Assembly (NCBI RefSeq): GCF_900109205.1
Contig: NZ_FNZB01000002.1
Span: 372,001 to 436,000, forward strand
Source of the DNA: Sphingomonas sp. OV641
Lineage (GTDB): Bacteria; Pseudomonadota; Alphaproteobacteria; Sphingomonadales; Sphingomonadaceae
Direction: 5' to 3'
Length of the DNA stretch: 64,000 nt
Shown: in pieces, positions 19,523-29,246 of the stretch
How positions within the stretch are numbered: the stretch's first letter is position 1
Layout of the letters: every line of letters begins with the position of its first letter
Notes under the pieces: model-generated
The model's input: only the letters and a program-made list of their open reading frames with translations
Database searches by the model: none
What the model was told of the DNA's origin: nothing
Translations under genes and position numbers: made by a program

Positions 19523-22270
19523 TCAGGCCGCAAGCTCCACCATGCGCCCCACCGCCGCATCGAGCAGCCGTTTCTCCAGCGTCTTCAACCGCGGGCCGCC
19601 GGCGATTTTGTCGCCGGTGAGGTCGGTGAGGTAGAAGGTGTCCACCGCCCGCTCACCATAAGTGGAGACATGGGCGGAATGGATCGTCACCTTGGACTGG
19701 AACAGCGCATGGGCGAGCTGGTTCAGGAGCGCCGGGCGATCGCGCGCATTCACCTCCACGACCGTGAAGCGGTTGGAGGCCTTGTTGTCGATCAGCACAT
19801 TAGGCTCGATGCGAAAGGCATCGGCGCGCACCCGGGGCAGCGGCTTCGCCTTCAGCCGCTCGACCAATTTGCCGCGGTTCGCCAGGGCATCCTCGATCGC
19901 GGTCTGCAGCCGGTCCAGCTGTTCGGGTTCGTCAAACGGCCGGCCGAAGGGATCCTGGACGAGGAAATTGTCCACCGCCATGCCATCGCGCGTGGTGTGG
20001 ATGCGCGCGTCGATGATGTTGCCCCCCGCGACGTGGATCGCGCCGGCGATGCGATAGAAGATGCCGGGATGGTCGGCGGCATAGACGGTGACGAGCGTCG
20101 CGCCGCGCTGGGCATAGACCTGCGCATCGATGGCGAGCTGCGCCTGCCCCACCCCCGCGACGAAACGCGCGTTATGGGCGAGCACATCATCGGGCTCCGC
20201 GATCCAATATGCCTCCGGAAAGCGGCGGACATAGGCGGCCATGGTGGCCGCGTCCCACCCCAGGCTGTCGGCAAGCGCGGCCTGCTTGGCGGCGATCCGC
20301 TCCTCCCGCCCGCGCTGCTTGTGCCCGAGGCGAAGCACCTCCTCGGCGGACTCGTAAAGGTCTCCGAGCAGCTGCCGCTTCCAGCTGTTCCACGTGCCCG
20401 GCCCGACGGCGCGGATGTCCACGATGGTGAGCACCAGCAGCAGCCGCAGCCGCTCCGCCGATTGCACGACATCGGTGAAGTCGAGGATCGTCTTGAAATC
20501 CGACAGGTCGCGCTTGAAGGCGGTGGCCGACATTAGCAGGTGATAACGGACCAACCACGCCACCGTCTCCGTCTCGGCGCGCGTCAGGCCGAAACGCGGG
20601 CAGAGCCGCTCCGCCACCGCCGCGCCCAGGATCGAGTGATCGCCGCCCCGCCCCTTGGCGATGTCGTGCAGCAGCACGGCGACATACAGCACGCGGCGTG
20701 ACACGATCTGCGGCAGGATTTCCGATGCCAGCGGATGTTCGACGACAAAGTCCCCGCGCTCGATCCGCGCGAGCAGGCCGATCGCGCGGATCGTGTGCTC
20801 GTCCACCGTGTAATGGTGATACATGTCGAACTGCATCTGCGCGACGACGCGCCCGAAATCGGGCACGAAGCGGCCGAACACGCCGGCCTCGTTCATCCAT
20901 CGCAGCACGGTTTCGGGATCGTGGCGCGACGTCAGCAGATCCAGGAACAGCGCATTGGCGCGCGGATCGGTGCGCACCTCATCCACCAGCTTCGCATCGC
21001 GCGTGGCGGCGCGCATGGCGAGCGGATGGATCTCCACCCCATGCAGATCCGCCAGCTGGAAGATCTCGATCAGGCGGGTCGGATCCTCGGCGAAAAAGCC
21101 GTCGTGCGGCAGGGCGAGGCGACCGCGATCCAGGACGAAACCGTGAAGCTTGCCCGGGCGGCGGCGCAGGCGGGGCAAACCGAAGCGGCGGCCGCGCGCG
21201 GCAAACAGATCATCGACGTGCGCCAGAAACACGCCCGTCAGTGCGCCGACCGTCTTCACCTGAAGGAAGTAGAATTGCATGAACCGCTCAACCGCGGCCT
21301 TGCCCGGCCGGTCGGCGTAGCGCATCCGCTCCGCAATCTCGCGCTGCATGTCGAAGGTCAGCCGGTCCTCCGCGCGGCCCGCCACGAGATGCAGGTGGCA
21401 GCGCACCGCCCAGAGGAAATTGTCCGCGCGGTGGAACAGCCGGTATTCGGCCGGCGTGAACAGCCCCTTGCCCACCAGCTGGGCGGCGCGATCGACGTCA
21501 TAGACATATTTGCCGATCCAGAAGAGCGCGTGAATGTCGCGCAGGCCGCCCTTTCCTTCCTTCACATTGGGTTCGACGACGTAGCGGCTATCGCCCATCT
21601 TCACGTGGCGCGCATTCCGCTCCGCCAGCTTGTCGGCAATGAACTGACGCTCGGTGCCGCGCGTCACCTCGTTGCGGAAGCGCGCCTGCGATTCCTCGTA
21701 CAAGGCTTCGTCACCGCAGACGAACCGCCCTTCGAGCAGCGCGGTGCGGATCGTGACGTCACCCTTGGCCTGGCGCACCATCTCATCGAGCGAGCGGGAG
21801 GAATGGCCGACCTTCAGGCCCAGATCCCATAGCGCATAAAGGATCGATTCAATGACCTGCTCGGCCCAGGGCGTCTGCTTCCAGGGGGTCAGAAAGCCGA
21901 TGTCGACATCCGAAAAGGGCGCCATCTCGCCGCGCCCATAGCCGCCGACCGCCACCAGCGTCAGCCGCTCCGCCGCCGTCGGATTGCTGAGCGGGTAGAG
22001 CCGCTGCGTGACGAGATCGAACAGTAGTTTAAGCAACTGATCGACCAGAAAGGCCTGCGCATTGGCGGCCTCCAGCCCGCGGGAGGGCCGTTCGCCCAGC
22101 CGCCGGGCGATCTCCGCGCGCCCCGCCTCAAGCGCGTCCTTCAGCATCGTCGTCGCCTCGCGGCGGAGCAGCGCCGGATCGCCCGGATCAAGCGCCGCCA
22201 AGGCTTCCGCAATCACGCGCCGATCAATGATCGCGCGACGGTTGGTCAGATTGTCAAAGCGCGTGCTCAT
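19523..22270 (-). CDS. glnD: bifunctional [protein-PII] uridylyltransferase/uridylyl-removing enzyme
   Basis: A protein of 915 residues that senses glutamine and modifies PII proteins. The nucleotidyltransferase motif VGGYGRGEMAPFSDVDIGF is near residues 108-126. The HD domain for uridylyl removal is marked by YTVDEHTIRAIG and LLHDIAKGRGGDHS. Two ACT-type domains follow at the C-terminus (TLVTVYAADHPGIFYRIAGA and VVEVNARDRPALLNQLAHAL). ATG 22270 is preferred over an in-frame GTG at 22291. The PII gene itself is not in the window. Confidence 0.96.
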   Translation of the reverse strand: MSTRFDNLTNRRAIIDRRVIAEALAALDPGDPALLRREATTMLKDALEAGRAEIARRLGERPSRGLEAANAQAFLVDQLLKLLFDLVTQRLYPLSNPTAAERLTLVAVGGYGRGEMAPFSDVDIGFLTPWKQTPWAEQVIESILYALWDLGLKVGHSSRSLDEMVRQAKGDVTIRTALLEGRFVCGDEALYEESQARFRNEVTRGTERQFIADKLAERNARHVKMGDSRYVVEPNVKEGKGGLRDIHALFWIGKYVYDVDRAAQLVGKGLFTPAEYRLFHRADNFLWAVRCHLHLVAGRAEDRLTFDMQREIAERMRYADRPGKAAVERFMQFYFLQVKTVGALTGVFLAHVDDLFAARGRRFGLPRLRRRPGKLHGFVLDRGRLALPHDGFFAEDPTRLIEIFQLADLHGVEIHPLAMRAATRDAKLVDEVRTDPRANALFLDLLTSRHDPETVLRWMNEAGVFGRFVPDFGRVVAQMQFDMYHHYTVDEHTIRAIGLLARIERGDFVVEHPLASEILPQIVSRRVLYVAVLLHDIAKGRGGDHSILGAAVAERLCPRFGLTRAETETVAWLVRYHLLMSATAFKRDLSDFKTILDFTDVVQSAERLRLLLVLTIVDIRAVGPGTWNSWKRQLLGDLYESAEEVLRLGHKQRGREERIAAKQAALADSLGWDAATMAAYVRRFPEAYWIAEPDDVLAHNARFVAGVGQAQLAIDAQVYAQRGATLVTVYAADHPGIFYRIAGAIHVAGGNIIDARIHTTRDGMAVDNFLVQDPFGRPFDEPEQLDRLQTAIEDALANRGKLVERLKAKPLPRVRADAFRIEPNVLIDNKASNRFTVVEVNARDRPALLNQLAHALFQSKVTIHSAHVSTYGERAVDTFYLTDLTGDKIAGGPRLKTLEKRLLDAAVGRMVELAA

Positions 22271-22318
22271 GCGTCCCGATGTAAGCGGCACATGCGCACG
22301 TGGCCATGCCCCTATCCG

Positions 22319-23527
22319 TCACTCGTGCCGCAGGGCATCAATCGGGTTCAGCCCCGCCGCGCGCCGCGCCGGGAAGTAGCCGAACACCACCCCGATGACC
22401 GCGGCGATGGCAAAGGCCACGACATTGATGCTGGGATCGAACGTCCACGGCACCTGCATCAGCGGCGTGGCAACCGCGATGACGAGCTGCGCCAGCACCA
22501 GGCCGACCAGCCCCCCAAGCATGGACAGCACCACGGCCTCCACCAGGAACTGCAGCAATACCTCGTTCGCCACGGCGCCGATCGCCAGGCGGATGCCGAT
22601 CTCACGCGTACGTTCCGTCACCGACACGAGCATGATGTTCATGATGCCGATGCCACCGACCACCAGGCTGATCGCGGCCACCGCCGCGACGATGCGGGTC
22701 AGCAGGGTGGTCGTGCCGGTCAGCGTGTCGCTGATCTGCTTGGTATCGAAGATGTTGAAATCGTCCTGCTTGCCGCCGGAGATGTTGCGCCGTTCGCGCA
22801 GCAGATCGCTGATCGACGCCTGCACCGCGCTGGTCGAATAGGCCTGATCCACGCCGACCAGCATCAGCCGCACGTCGCGGCTGCCGGTGAAGCGGCGCTG
22901 CACCGCCTTGATCGGCATCACCACCGTATCATCCTGATCGCCGCCAAATCCGGCCTGGCCGCGCGCGGTGAGCACGCCGATCACGTCGCAGCTGATCGCG
23001 CCGATGCGCATGCGGTGGCCGATCGCTTCCCCGCCACGGAACAGGTTCTGGCGCACCGTATTGCCGATGACGCACACCGCCTTGCCCGCCTGTTCCTCCG
23101 CCGGCGTCCAGTACCGCCCCTGCGCGAGTGGCCAGGGCTGGACGGTGAAGACGGCATTGGTGGTGCCCTGAACGGTGGTGGACCAGTTCGCGCCTTCGTA
23201 GATGGCCGTCGCGGTGGTCGACGCCTGCGGGGCGACGGCGGTGACGCCAGCCACCTGCTGCGCGATCGCGGTCACGTCATCCGGGTCGAAATCGGGCGGG
23301 CGCGGCCCACCGCCGCCACGGCCGAAGCCCTGGCCGGGGCGGATCTGCAGCACGTTGGTGCCCAGCGCGGCGATCTGTTGCTGCACGGCGCTGGTGGTCG
23401 CCTTGCCGAGCGTCACCATGGCGACCACGGCGGCAACGCCGATGACGATGCCGAGGATCGTCAGGAACGAGCGCAGCAAGTGGCGGCGGATCGAGCGGAT
23501 CGCGAGAACGAAGGTGGTGCCGAACAT
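22319..23527 (-). CDS. MacB/FtsX-type ABC transporter permease
   Basis: A protein of 402 residues. One N-terminal membrane helix (LTILGIVIGVAAVVAMV) is followed by a MacB-like periplasmic domain and three C-terminal helices ending in the FtsX domain (VVGGIGIMNIMLVSVTERTREIGIR). A glycine-rich loop, GQGFGRGGGG, follows the first domain strand. It is the last gene of a four-gene unit with an ATPase, an adaptor and an outer-membrane factor, which together resemble MacAB-TolC and would export a drug, peptide or siderophore. Confidence 0.92.
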   Translation of the reverse strand: MFGTTFVLAIRSIRRHLLRSFLTILGIVIGVAAVVAMVTLGKATTSAVQQQIAALGTNVLQIRPGQGFGRGGGGPRPPDFDPDDVTAIAQQVAGVTAVAPQASTTATAIYEGANWSTTVQGTTNAVFTVQPWPLAQGRYWTPAEEQAGKAVCVIGNTVRQNLFRGGEAIGHRMRIGAISCDVIGVLTARGQAGFGGDQDDTVVMPIKAVQRRFTGSRDVRLMLVGVDQAYSTSAVQASISDLLRERRNISGGKQDDFNIFDTKQISDTLTGTTTLLTRIVAAVAAISLVVGGIGIMNIMLVSVTERTREIGIRLAIGAVANEVLLQFLVEAVVLSMLGGLVGLVLAQLVIAVATPLMQVPWTFDPSINVVAFAIAAVIGVVFGYFPARRAAGLNPIDALRHE

Positions 23528-23578
23528 GACCTCAGTGTCCTCCCACCTGTCGGGTGAAAGGGCGATGGTGCCCGTGCA

Positions 23579-24292
23579 TCACGCGACCCCCTCCCCCATC
23601 CGGTGGTTCGCATCGACCCGCTCGACCAGCCCGTCCTTGAAGTGGACCACGGTGCGGGCGAACGCCGCCATGTCGGGCTCGTGCGTCACCATCAAAACGG
23701 TGATCCCGCTGTCGCGGTTCAGCCCGGTGAGCAATTCCATGATCTCGACCGAGCGTTCGGAATCGAGATTGCCGGTCGGTTCGTCCGCGAGCAGCACGTC
23801 AGGGCGGGTGACGATCGCGCGCGCGATGGCGACGCGTTGCTGCTGGCCGCCGGAAAGCTCGGCGGGCGTATGATCCCACCAATCGGCGAGACCCACCTTG
23901 TCCAGCGCCGCCATGCCGGCATCGCGCCGGCTCTTGCGATCATCGCCGCGGTACAGCAGCGGCAGCTCGACATTCTCCAGCGCGCTGGTGCGGCTCAAGA
24001 GGTTGAAGCCCTGAAACACGAAGCCGAGATAGCGGCGCCGCAGCAATGCCCGCTGATCGCGGTCCAAAGTCTCCACATGATGGCCGCGGAACAGAAAGGT
24101 GCCGGCGCTGGGCACGTCCAGGCAGCCGAGGATGTTCATGGTGGTGGACTTGCCCGAGCCCGACGGGCCCATCACGGCGACGAAATCGCCGGCGGCGATG
24201 TCGAGGTCCACGCCCTTCAGTGCCTGAAACGCGGTTGGCCCGCTGCCATAGACCTTGGTGACGTTGCGCATCGAGATGATCGGATCGGTCAT
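23579..24292 (-). CDS. ABC transporter ATP-binding protein (MacB/LolD type)
   Basis: A protein of 237 residues. It has Walker A GPSGSGKST, Q-loop LGFVFQGFNLL, signature LSGGQQQRVAIARAI, Walker B VLLADEPTGNLDS and the H-loop MVTHEP. Unlike E. coli MacB, the ATPase and permease are separate polypeptides. It overlaps the adaptor stop by four bases and is followed 51 bases later by the permease gene. Confidence 0.95.
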   Translation of the reverse strand: MTDPIISMRNVTKVYGSGPTAFQALKGVDLDIAAGDFVAVMGPSGSGKSTTMNILGCLDVPSAGTFLFRGHHVETLDRDQRALLRRRYLGFVFQGFNLLSRTSALENVELPLLYRGDDRKSRRDAGMAALDKVGLADWWDHTPAELSGGQQQRVAIARAIVTRPDVLLADEPTGNLDSERSVEIMELLTGLNRDSGITVLMVTHEPDMAAFARTVVHFKDGLVERVDANHRMGEGVA

Positions 24293-25656
24293 CCCGCGCG
24301 CTGCCGCTGCTGGCCGCTACCACTGCCACTGCCACTGCCGCCTTCGCTGCCGGAAAGCTGCCCGGTGATCACTTCCATGCCCGGCTTCAGGCCGCCGGAA
24401 AGCACCTCCGTCACCGAGCCGTTGGTATCGCCGGTGGTCACCTGCACCGCCTGTGGCTGCCCATCGGCACCCTTCACATACAACGTCTGCTGCGCCCCGC
24501 GGCCAAGCGTCGCCTGGCGCTCCGGCCGATCGCGGCGCGGGCGGAAGGTGAGCGATCCGGCGATGCCGCCGTCGCCGCTCGCCCCGGCCGTGGTCGGCTT
24601 GAAGCGGAAGGCGGCGTTGGGCACCAGCAGCACGTTTTTCTTGTCGCTGGTGACGATATCGGCCGTCGCGGTCATGCCCGGGCGCAATTCCATGGTCGGG
24701 TTCGCCACGGTGAGATCGGCCGCATAGGACACGACCTGACCGGTGGTGGACGTTCCCGACGAGGTGCTGCTGGAGGACGAGGTCGCGGTGCTGGCGGTCA
24801 GGTTCGAGCCGAGATCGACGCGGGTGATCGTCGCTGGGAAGGTGCGCCCGGGGAACGCATCCACGGTAAAGCTTGCCGCCTGCCCTTCCTTCACCGATCC
24901 CACGTCGGCCTCGTCAATGGCGACCTCCAGCTTCATCTTGCTGAGATCCTCGGCGATCACGAACAGCGTCGGCGTGTTGAACGACGCGGCGACGGTCTGA
25001 CCCGGATCGACCTGACGCGCGAGCACCACGCCGTTGACGGGCGAGCGGATGATGGCGCGTTGCCGCTGCGTCTGGTTCTGCGCGAGGTTCGCGCGCGCGG
25101 CGGCGACATTCGCCTCCGCCACGCGCTGGGCGGCAACCGCGCGCTGCGCATTGGCGCGGCCGGTCTGCAACTCGGTTTGCGACGGCACGCGCCCGTTCGA
25201 CAGGCGATACACTTCCTCCAGCCGGGCAAGCTGCGCCTGCGCCTCGGCAACAGTGGCGCGCGCCTGATTCACGCTGGCGATATTGGCGTTCAGCTGCGCC
25301 TGGCCGGCGCGGATCTGATCATCGATCTGTTCGGGATCGATGAGCGCCAGCGCCTGCCCCGCCGTGACGCGATCGTTCACGTCGACCACCACGCGCGTGA
25401 CCAGGCCCGAAAGCTGCGAGCCGACCGTCACCTGATTGGTCGGCGCGAGCTTGCCCGTCGCCGACACGGTGACCGTCAGGTCGCCGCGCCGCACCGGCGC
25501 CGTGGCATAGCCCACCGCCGCGCTCGACCCGAACAATCGCAGGCCAAGCAGCACCAGCAGGATCACGCCAAGCGCGATCCCGCCCCATTTCACCCAACGA
25601 CGCCATGCCGGCTGCGGCTTCACCCCGAGGAAATCGTCAAGTTGCTCGGTCGCCAT
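24289..25656 (-). CDS. periplasmic adaptor (MacA/HlyD family)
   Basis: A protein of 455 residues. A cytoplasmic N-terminus precedes one membrane helix (GIALGVILLVLLGLRLFG), a lipoyl-like domain, a long alpha-helical hairpin (about residues 110-200), then barrel and membrane-proximal domains. Two low-complexity inserts stand out: a Ser/Thr run (TATSSSSSTSSGTSTTG) in the barrel domain, and a C-terminal Ser-Gly repeat encoded by near-identical short DNA repeats at 24316-24345. It bridges the inner-membrane pump and the outer-membrane channel encoded on either side. Confidence 0.93.
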   Translation of the reverse strand: MATEQLDDFLGVKPQPAWRRWVKWGGIALGVILLVLLGLRLFGSSAAVGYATAPVRRGDLTVTVSATGKLAPTNQVTVGSQLSGLVTRVVVDVNDRVTAGQALALIDPEQIDDQIRAGQAQLNANIASVNQARATVAEAQAQLARLEEVYRLSNGRVPSQTELQTGRANAQRAVAAQRVAEANVAAARANLAQNQTQRQRAIIRSPVNGVVLARQVDPGQTVAASFNTPTLFVIAEDLSKMKLEVAIDEADVGSVKEGQAASFTVDAFPGRTFPATITRVDLGSNLTASTATSSSSSTSSGTSTTGQVVSYAADLTVANPTMELRPGMTATADIVTSDKKNVLLVPNAAFRFKPTTAGASGDGGIAGSLTFRPRRDRPERQATLGRGAQQTLYVKGADGQPQAVQVTTGDTNGSVTEVLSGGLKPGMEVITGQLSGSEGGSGSGSGSGQQRQRAG

Positions 25657-27128
25657 CAGCGGGTTCCGTCCTGCGTGTTGTTCGGGGGTAAGATTGCCTG
25701 GGGCGCCGCGCCCGAGTTCCAGCCGCCGCCCAGCGCGGTGTAGAGCTGGATCAGCGCGGTGGCATGATCGGCGCGCGCCTGGGCGGCGCTGTTGCGGGCG
25801 GAGAGCAGCGACGCTTCCTGCTGGCTCAACGTGGTGAAATCGGTGAGGCCAGTGCGATATTGGCTGCGGCTGAGGATCGCGGAATTGTTCGCCGCCTCCA
25901 GCGCCACGGCGAACTCACGCTCGCGCGCCTCCGCCGTGCGGAGCGCTATGACGGCATTCTCGATATCCTCCAGCGCGACCAGCACGGTCTGCTTGTAGGC
26001 GGCGAACGCCGCATCGGCGGCAGCCTCGGCGCCGCGCACCTGGCTGCTCAGCCGCCCGCCGTTGAAGATCGCCTGCGTGAGCCCGGCAAAGAGGCCACCG
26101 GTCACCGTTTCCAGCAGGCCGCCGAGATTGCCGGCACTGGAGTTGATATTTCCGCTGATCGCCAGCGCGGGATAGAGCTGCGCCTTGGCGACGCCGGTCT
26201 GCGCGGTCGCGGCGGCAAGGCTGCGTTCGGCCGCGCGCACGTCGGGCCGCTGTCGCAGCACATCGGCGGGGATGCCGACGCCGGCGCTTTCCGGTCCGCG
26301 CGGGATCGGCCGGGTCGCGGCGAGGAGCGGCTTCAGCGCGCCGGGTGCCGCGCCGGTGAGCACGCCGATGCGCGCCACGGCGGCGTTATATTGCTGCTCG
26401 ATCAGCGGAACGGAGGCGGCCGTCTGCGCCCGCTGCACCCGCGCCTGTTCCTGGTCGAGACTGGAAACAAGACCGGCCTGCACGCGGAAACCGGCGATCT
26501 CCAGATTGTCGTCCTGCAGCGCCAGGCTGTCGCGCGCATTGGCGAGTTGCAGCTGATAAAGCCGCGCCAGGACGTAATTGCGCGCGACCTCGGCCTGGAC
26601 CGACAGGAGCACCGTCGCCTGATCATAGCCGGACGCCTCATATTGCGCCTGGCTCGCCTCCACCGTGCGGCGCACCTCGCCGAACAGGCCGAGCTGATAT
26701 TGCGCATCCAGCCCGAGCGAGAAATTGGAGCCGCCGCCACCGCCGATGCTCTGCGTCGTGCCGTCCGGCAGGGTGATCAGCGTCTGCCCGCCACGCAGCG
26801 TTTCAGACCGGCTGTAGCCCGCCGACCCGTTCACCGTGGGCAACAGGCTGGCGCGGCTCTGCACCAGCGCCTCGCGCGCCTGCCGCAGCCGGGCGGCGGC
26901 CTGCGCCAGGTCGAGGTTTCTTGCCGCCGCCTGCTCCACCAGCTGCCCAAGCACCGGATCGTCGAAGCTGCGCCACCAACGGGTGAGATCCTCGCGCGTA
27001 GGCGCGGCGGTGACCGAAAAGCTGTCCGGCACGCCCAGCTCGGCGGCGCTGCGTGGCCGATAATCGGGACCGACGGTACATCCGCCAAGCGCGGCGAAGA
27101 GGAGAAGCGAAATCCGCAAACGCGTCAT
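25656..27128 (-). CDS. NodT family outer-membrane efflux lipoprotein
   Basis: A protein of 490 residues, TolC-like. The signal peptide ends in a lipobox (LLLFAALGGC), and CTVGPDYRPR after the Cys is typical of NodT/OprM proteins. Two OEP repeats with long coiled-coil helices follow. The ATG at 27128 begins this lipoprotein signal; upstream codons are not plausible. The stop overlaps the adaptor start by one base, so this is the first gene of the exporter operon. Confidence 0.93.
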   Translation of the reverse strand: MTRLRISLLLFAALGGCTVGPDYRPRSAAELGVPDSFSVTAAPTREDLTRWWRSFDDPVLGQLVEQAAARNLDLAQAAARLRQAREALVQSRASLLPTVNGSAGYSRSETLRGGQTLITLPDGTTQSIGGGGGSNFSLGLDAQYQLGLFGEVRRTVEASQAQYEASGYDQATVLLSVQAEVARNYVLARLYQLQLANARDSLALQDDNLEIAGFRVQAGLVSSLDQEQARVQRAQTAASVPLIEQQYNAAVARIGVLTGAAPGALKPLLAATRPIPRGPESAGVGIPADVLRQRPDVRAAERSLAAATAQTGVAKAQLYPALAISGNINSSAGNLGGLLETVTGGLFAGLTQAIFNGGRLSSQVRGAEAAADAAFAAYKQTVLVALEDIENAVIALRTAEAREREFAVALEAANNSAILSRSQYRTGLTDFTTLSQQEASLLSARNSAAQARADHATALIQLYTALGGGWNSGAAPQAILPPNNTQDGTR

Positions 27129-27225
27129 GCCTGCCGAAATGGTTGGGCGGCGTGGAAGGGTCCAGCGCTTTTGTGTCGCGATTTGTCGCAAGGGGGGGAG
27201 AGGGCGACGCGGGCCAAGTGGACAA

Positions 27226-29205
27226 TCAGGCGAGCTCGATCAGCACCTGATCCACCGTGACGCTCTCGCCCGTCGAGACGCACACCGCCGCCACCTTCCC
27301 GTCGATCTCGGCGCGAAGCACATTTTCCATCTTCATCGCCTCAATCACGCCGAGCGCCTGTCCGGCGATGACCTCGTCACCAGCCGCGACGTCCAGCCGG
27401 ACAAGCAGCCCCGGCATGGGCGCGGTGATCGTCCGCGTCCGATCCGCTGCGGCCGGCGCGATCAGGTGACGCGCATAGCCGGCGATCCGCTGCGGCAGGA
27501 CACGCACGGCGTGGCGCGCGCCGCGCGTGTGGAGGAGGAATCCAGTACGCGTGCGCGTCACCTGCACCACCAACGTTTCGTCGCCCAGGCGCAGGCGACA
27601 TGCCACCGCCCCGGGGGTATAATCGTGCGACAGGGCAAGCGTGTCGCCGTTCACCGTCACCGACTGGCCGGACAGGATGACGTCGAAATCCTGCGCGCCG
27701 ATCCGCACGGCCCAGTCCTGCTCGGCAGAAGTGCGCTCATGCGCCACCGCCATGAGCGCGGCGAGTCCGGCAAGGCCGTGCAGCAGGGAAGCTGCGGCAG
27801 GCGCGCCGCTGAACCCGCGCGGATATTCCTCCGCGATGAAGCCGGTGCTGAGATCGCCGCTGCGAAAACGCGGATGCTGCATCAGCGCGGACAGAAAATC
27901 GATGTTGGTGGCGGGGCCTTCGATGACGAACGCATCAAGCGCATCGACCTGCGCCGCCACCGCCGCCTCGCGCGTCGGGGCCCAGGTGATCAGCTTGGCG
28001 ATCATCGGATCGTAGAAGCGACTGACCTCGCCGCCTTCCGCCACGCCACCGTCGATGCGGGTGACGGCAGCGCCATCCGTATGCGCCGAACCCGCAGCGC
28101 GCGCGGCCGGGGGCGGGCGATACCGGACCAGGCGCCCGGTGCTGGGGAGGAACTCGCGATAGGGATCCTCGGCATAAACGCGCGTCTCGATCGCCCAGCC
28201 GTTCAGGCGCACGTCCGACTGCGAAAAGCCAAGCGGCTCACCTGCGGCGATGCGGATCATCTGCTCCACCAGATCTAGGCCAGTCACTGCTTCGGTGACG
28301 GGATGCTCCACCTGGAGCCGGGTGTTCATTTCGAGAAAGTAGAAACTTTCGCCGCTCGGATCGGCGCCCGACACGATCAGCTCGACCGTGCCCGCGCTGT
28401 GATAGCCGACCGCCCGGGCGAGCGCGACCGCCTGCTCGCCCATCGCGCGACGCATCGCCGGGGTGACGAAAGGCGACGGCGCTTCCTCCGCCACCTTCTG
28501 GTGGCGGCGCTGGATCGAGCATTCGCGCTCGCCGAGATAGACGATGTTGCCGTGCCGGTCGCCGAGCAGCTGAATCTCGATGTGGCGCGGGTGTTCGATG
28601 AACCGTTCGATCAGCACGCGATCATCGCCGAAACTGGCGAGCGCCTCTCGCCGGGTCGCGTCAAAGCCCGCGCGAAGCTCGGCCTCGTCGTGCGCCAGCC
28701 GCATCCCCTTGCCGCCGCCGCCCGCCGACGCCTTCATCATGATCGGATAACCGATGCCGGCAGCCACCGCCGCCGCCTCCGCCACGCTTTCGATCGCAGC
28801 GGGATGGCCAGGTACGACGTTGACGCCGGCGGCGCGGGCAAGCTCCTTGGAGGCGATCTTGTCGCCCATGGCGGCGATCGCCTGCGGCGGGGGGCCGATG
28901 AAGGTGATTCCCGCGTCGGCGCATGCCGTGGCGAAGGAGGCGCGTTCGGAGAGGAAGCCGTAGCCCGGGTGGATCGCCGTCGCGCCTGTCGCACGGGCGG
29001 CGGCAAGGATGCGATCGGCGTCGAGATAGCTTTCGCTCGCCGCGGCGGGGCCGATCCGCACCGCTTCGTCCGCCAGCGCGACATGCGGCGCGCGGACATC
29101 GGCATCGGAATAGACCGCCACCGTCGCGATGCCCATCCGACGCGCCGTGCGAATGATCCGACAGGCGATCTCGCCGCGATTGGCGATCAGGATCTTGCCG
29201 AACAT
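27226..29205 (-). CDS. acyl-CoA carboxylase alpha subunit (biotin carboxylase + BCCP)
   Basis: A protein of 659 residues. The N-terminal biotin carboxylase has FGKILIANRGEIACRIIRTA, the ATP-grasp glycine loop KASAGGGGKGM, RECSIQRRHQKV and EMNTRLQVEHPVTE. The C-terminus is a biotinyl domain with EAMKMENVLRAE, where the Lys near residue 622 carries biotin. It carboxylates biotin for a partner carboxyltransferase; propionyl-CoA is the likeliest substrate by architecture, but methylcrotonyl- or acetyl-CoA cannot be excluded. A carboxyltransferase gene is at 31461-32921 and biotin synthase lies directly upstream. Confidence 0.92.
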   Translation of the reverse strand: MFGKILIANRGEIACRIIRTARRMGIATVAVYSDADVRAPHVALADEAVRIGPAAASESYLDADRILAAARATGATAIHPGYGFLSERASFATACADAGITFIGPPPQAIAAMGDKIASKELARAAGVNVVPGHPAAIESVAEAAAVAAGIGYPIMMKASAGGGGKGMRLAHDEAELRAGFDATRREALASFGDDRVLIERFIEHPRHIEIQLLGDRHGNIVYLGERECSIQRRHQKVAEEAPSPFVTPAMRRAMGEQAVALARAVGYHSAGTVELIVSGADPSGESFYFLEMNTRLQVEHPVTEAVTGLDLVEQMIRIAAGEPLGFSQSDVRLNGWAIETRVYAEDPYREFLPSTGRLVRYRPPPAARAAGSAHTDGAAVTRIDGGVAEGGEVSRFYDPMIAKLITWAPTREAAVAAQVDALDAFVIEGPATNIDFLSALMQHPRFRSGDLSTGFIAEEYPRGFSGAPAAASLLHGLAGLAALMAVAHERTSAEQDWAVRIGAQDFDVILSGQSVTVNGDTLALSHDYTPGAVACRLRLGDETLVVQVTRTRTGFLLHTRGARHAVRVLPQRIAGYARHLIAPAAADRTRTITAPMPGLLVRLDVAAGDEVIAGQALGVIEAMKMENVLRAEIDGKVAAVCVSTGESVTVDQVLIELA

Positions 29206-29246
29206 GCGTTGTCCCCGTCCGCCGCGCACCTTGCCGCCCGCTGGCG

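Noticed and set aside
20386..20401. Third parS candidate (TGTTCCACGTGCCCGG) inside glnD
   Set aside because: Only the left half and centre match the consensus; the right half is wrong at most positions, and the site is distant from parAB.
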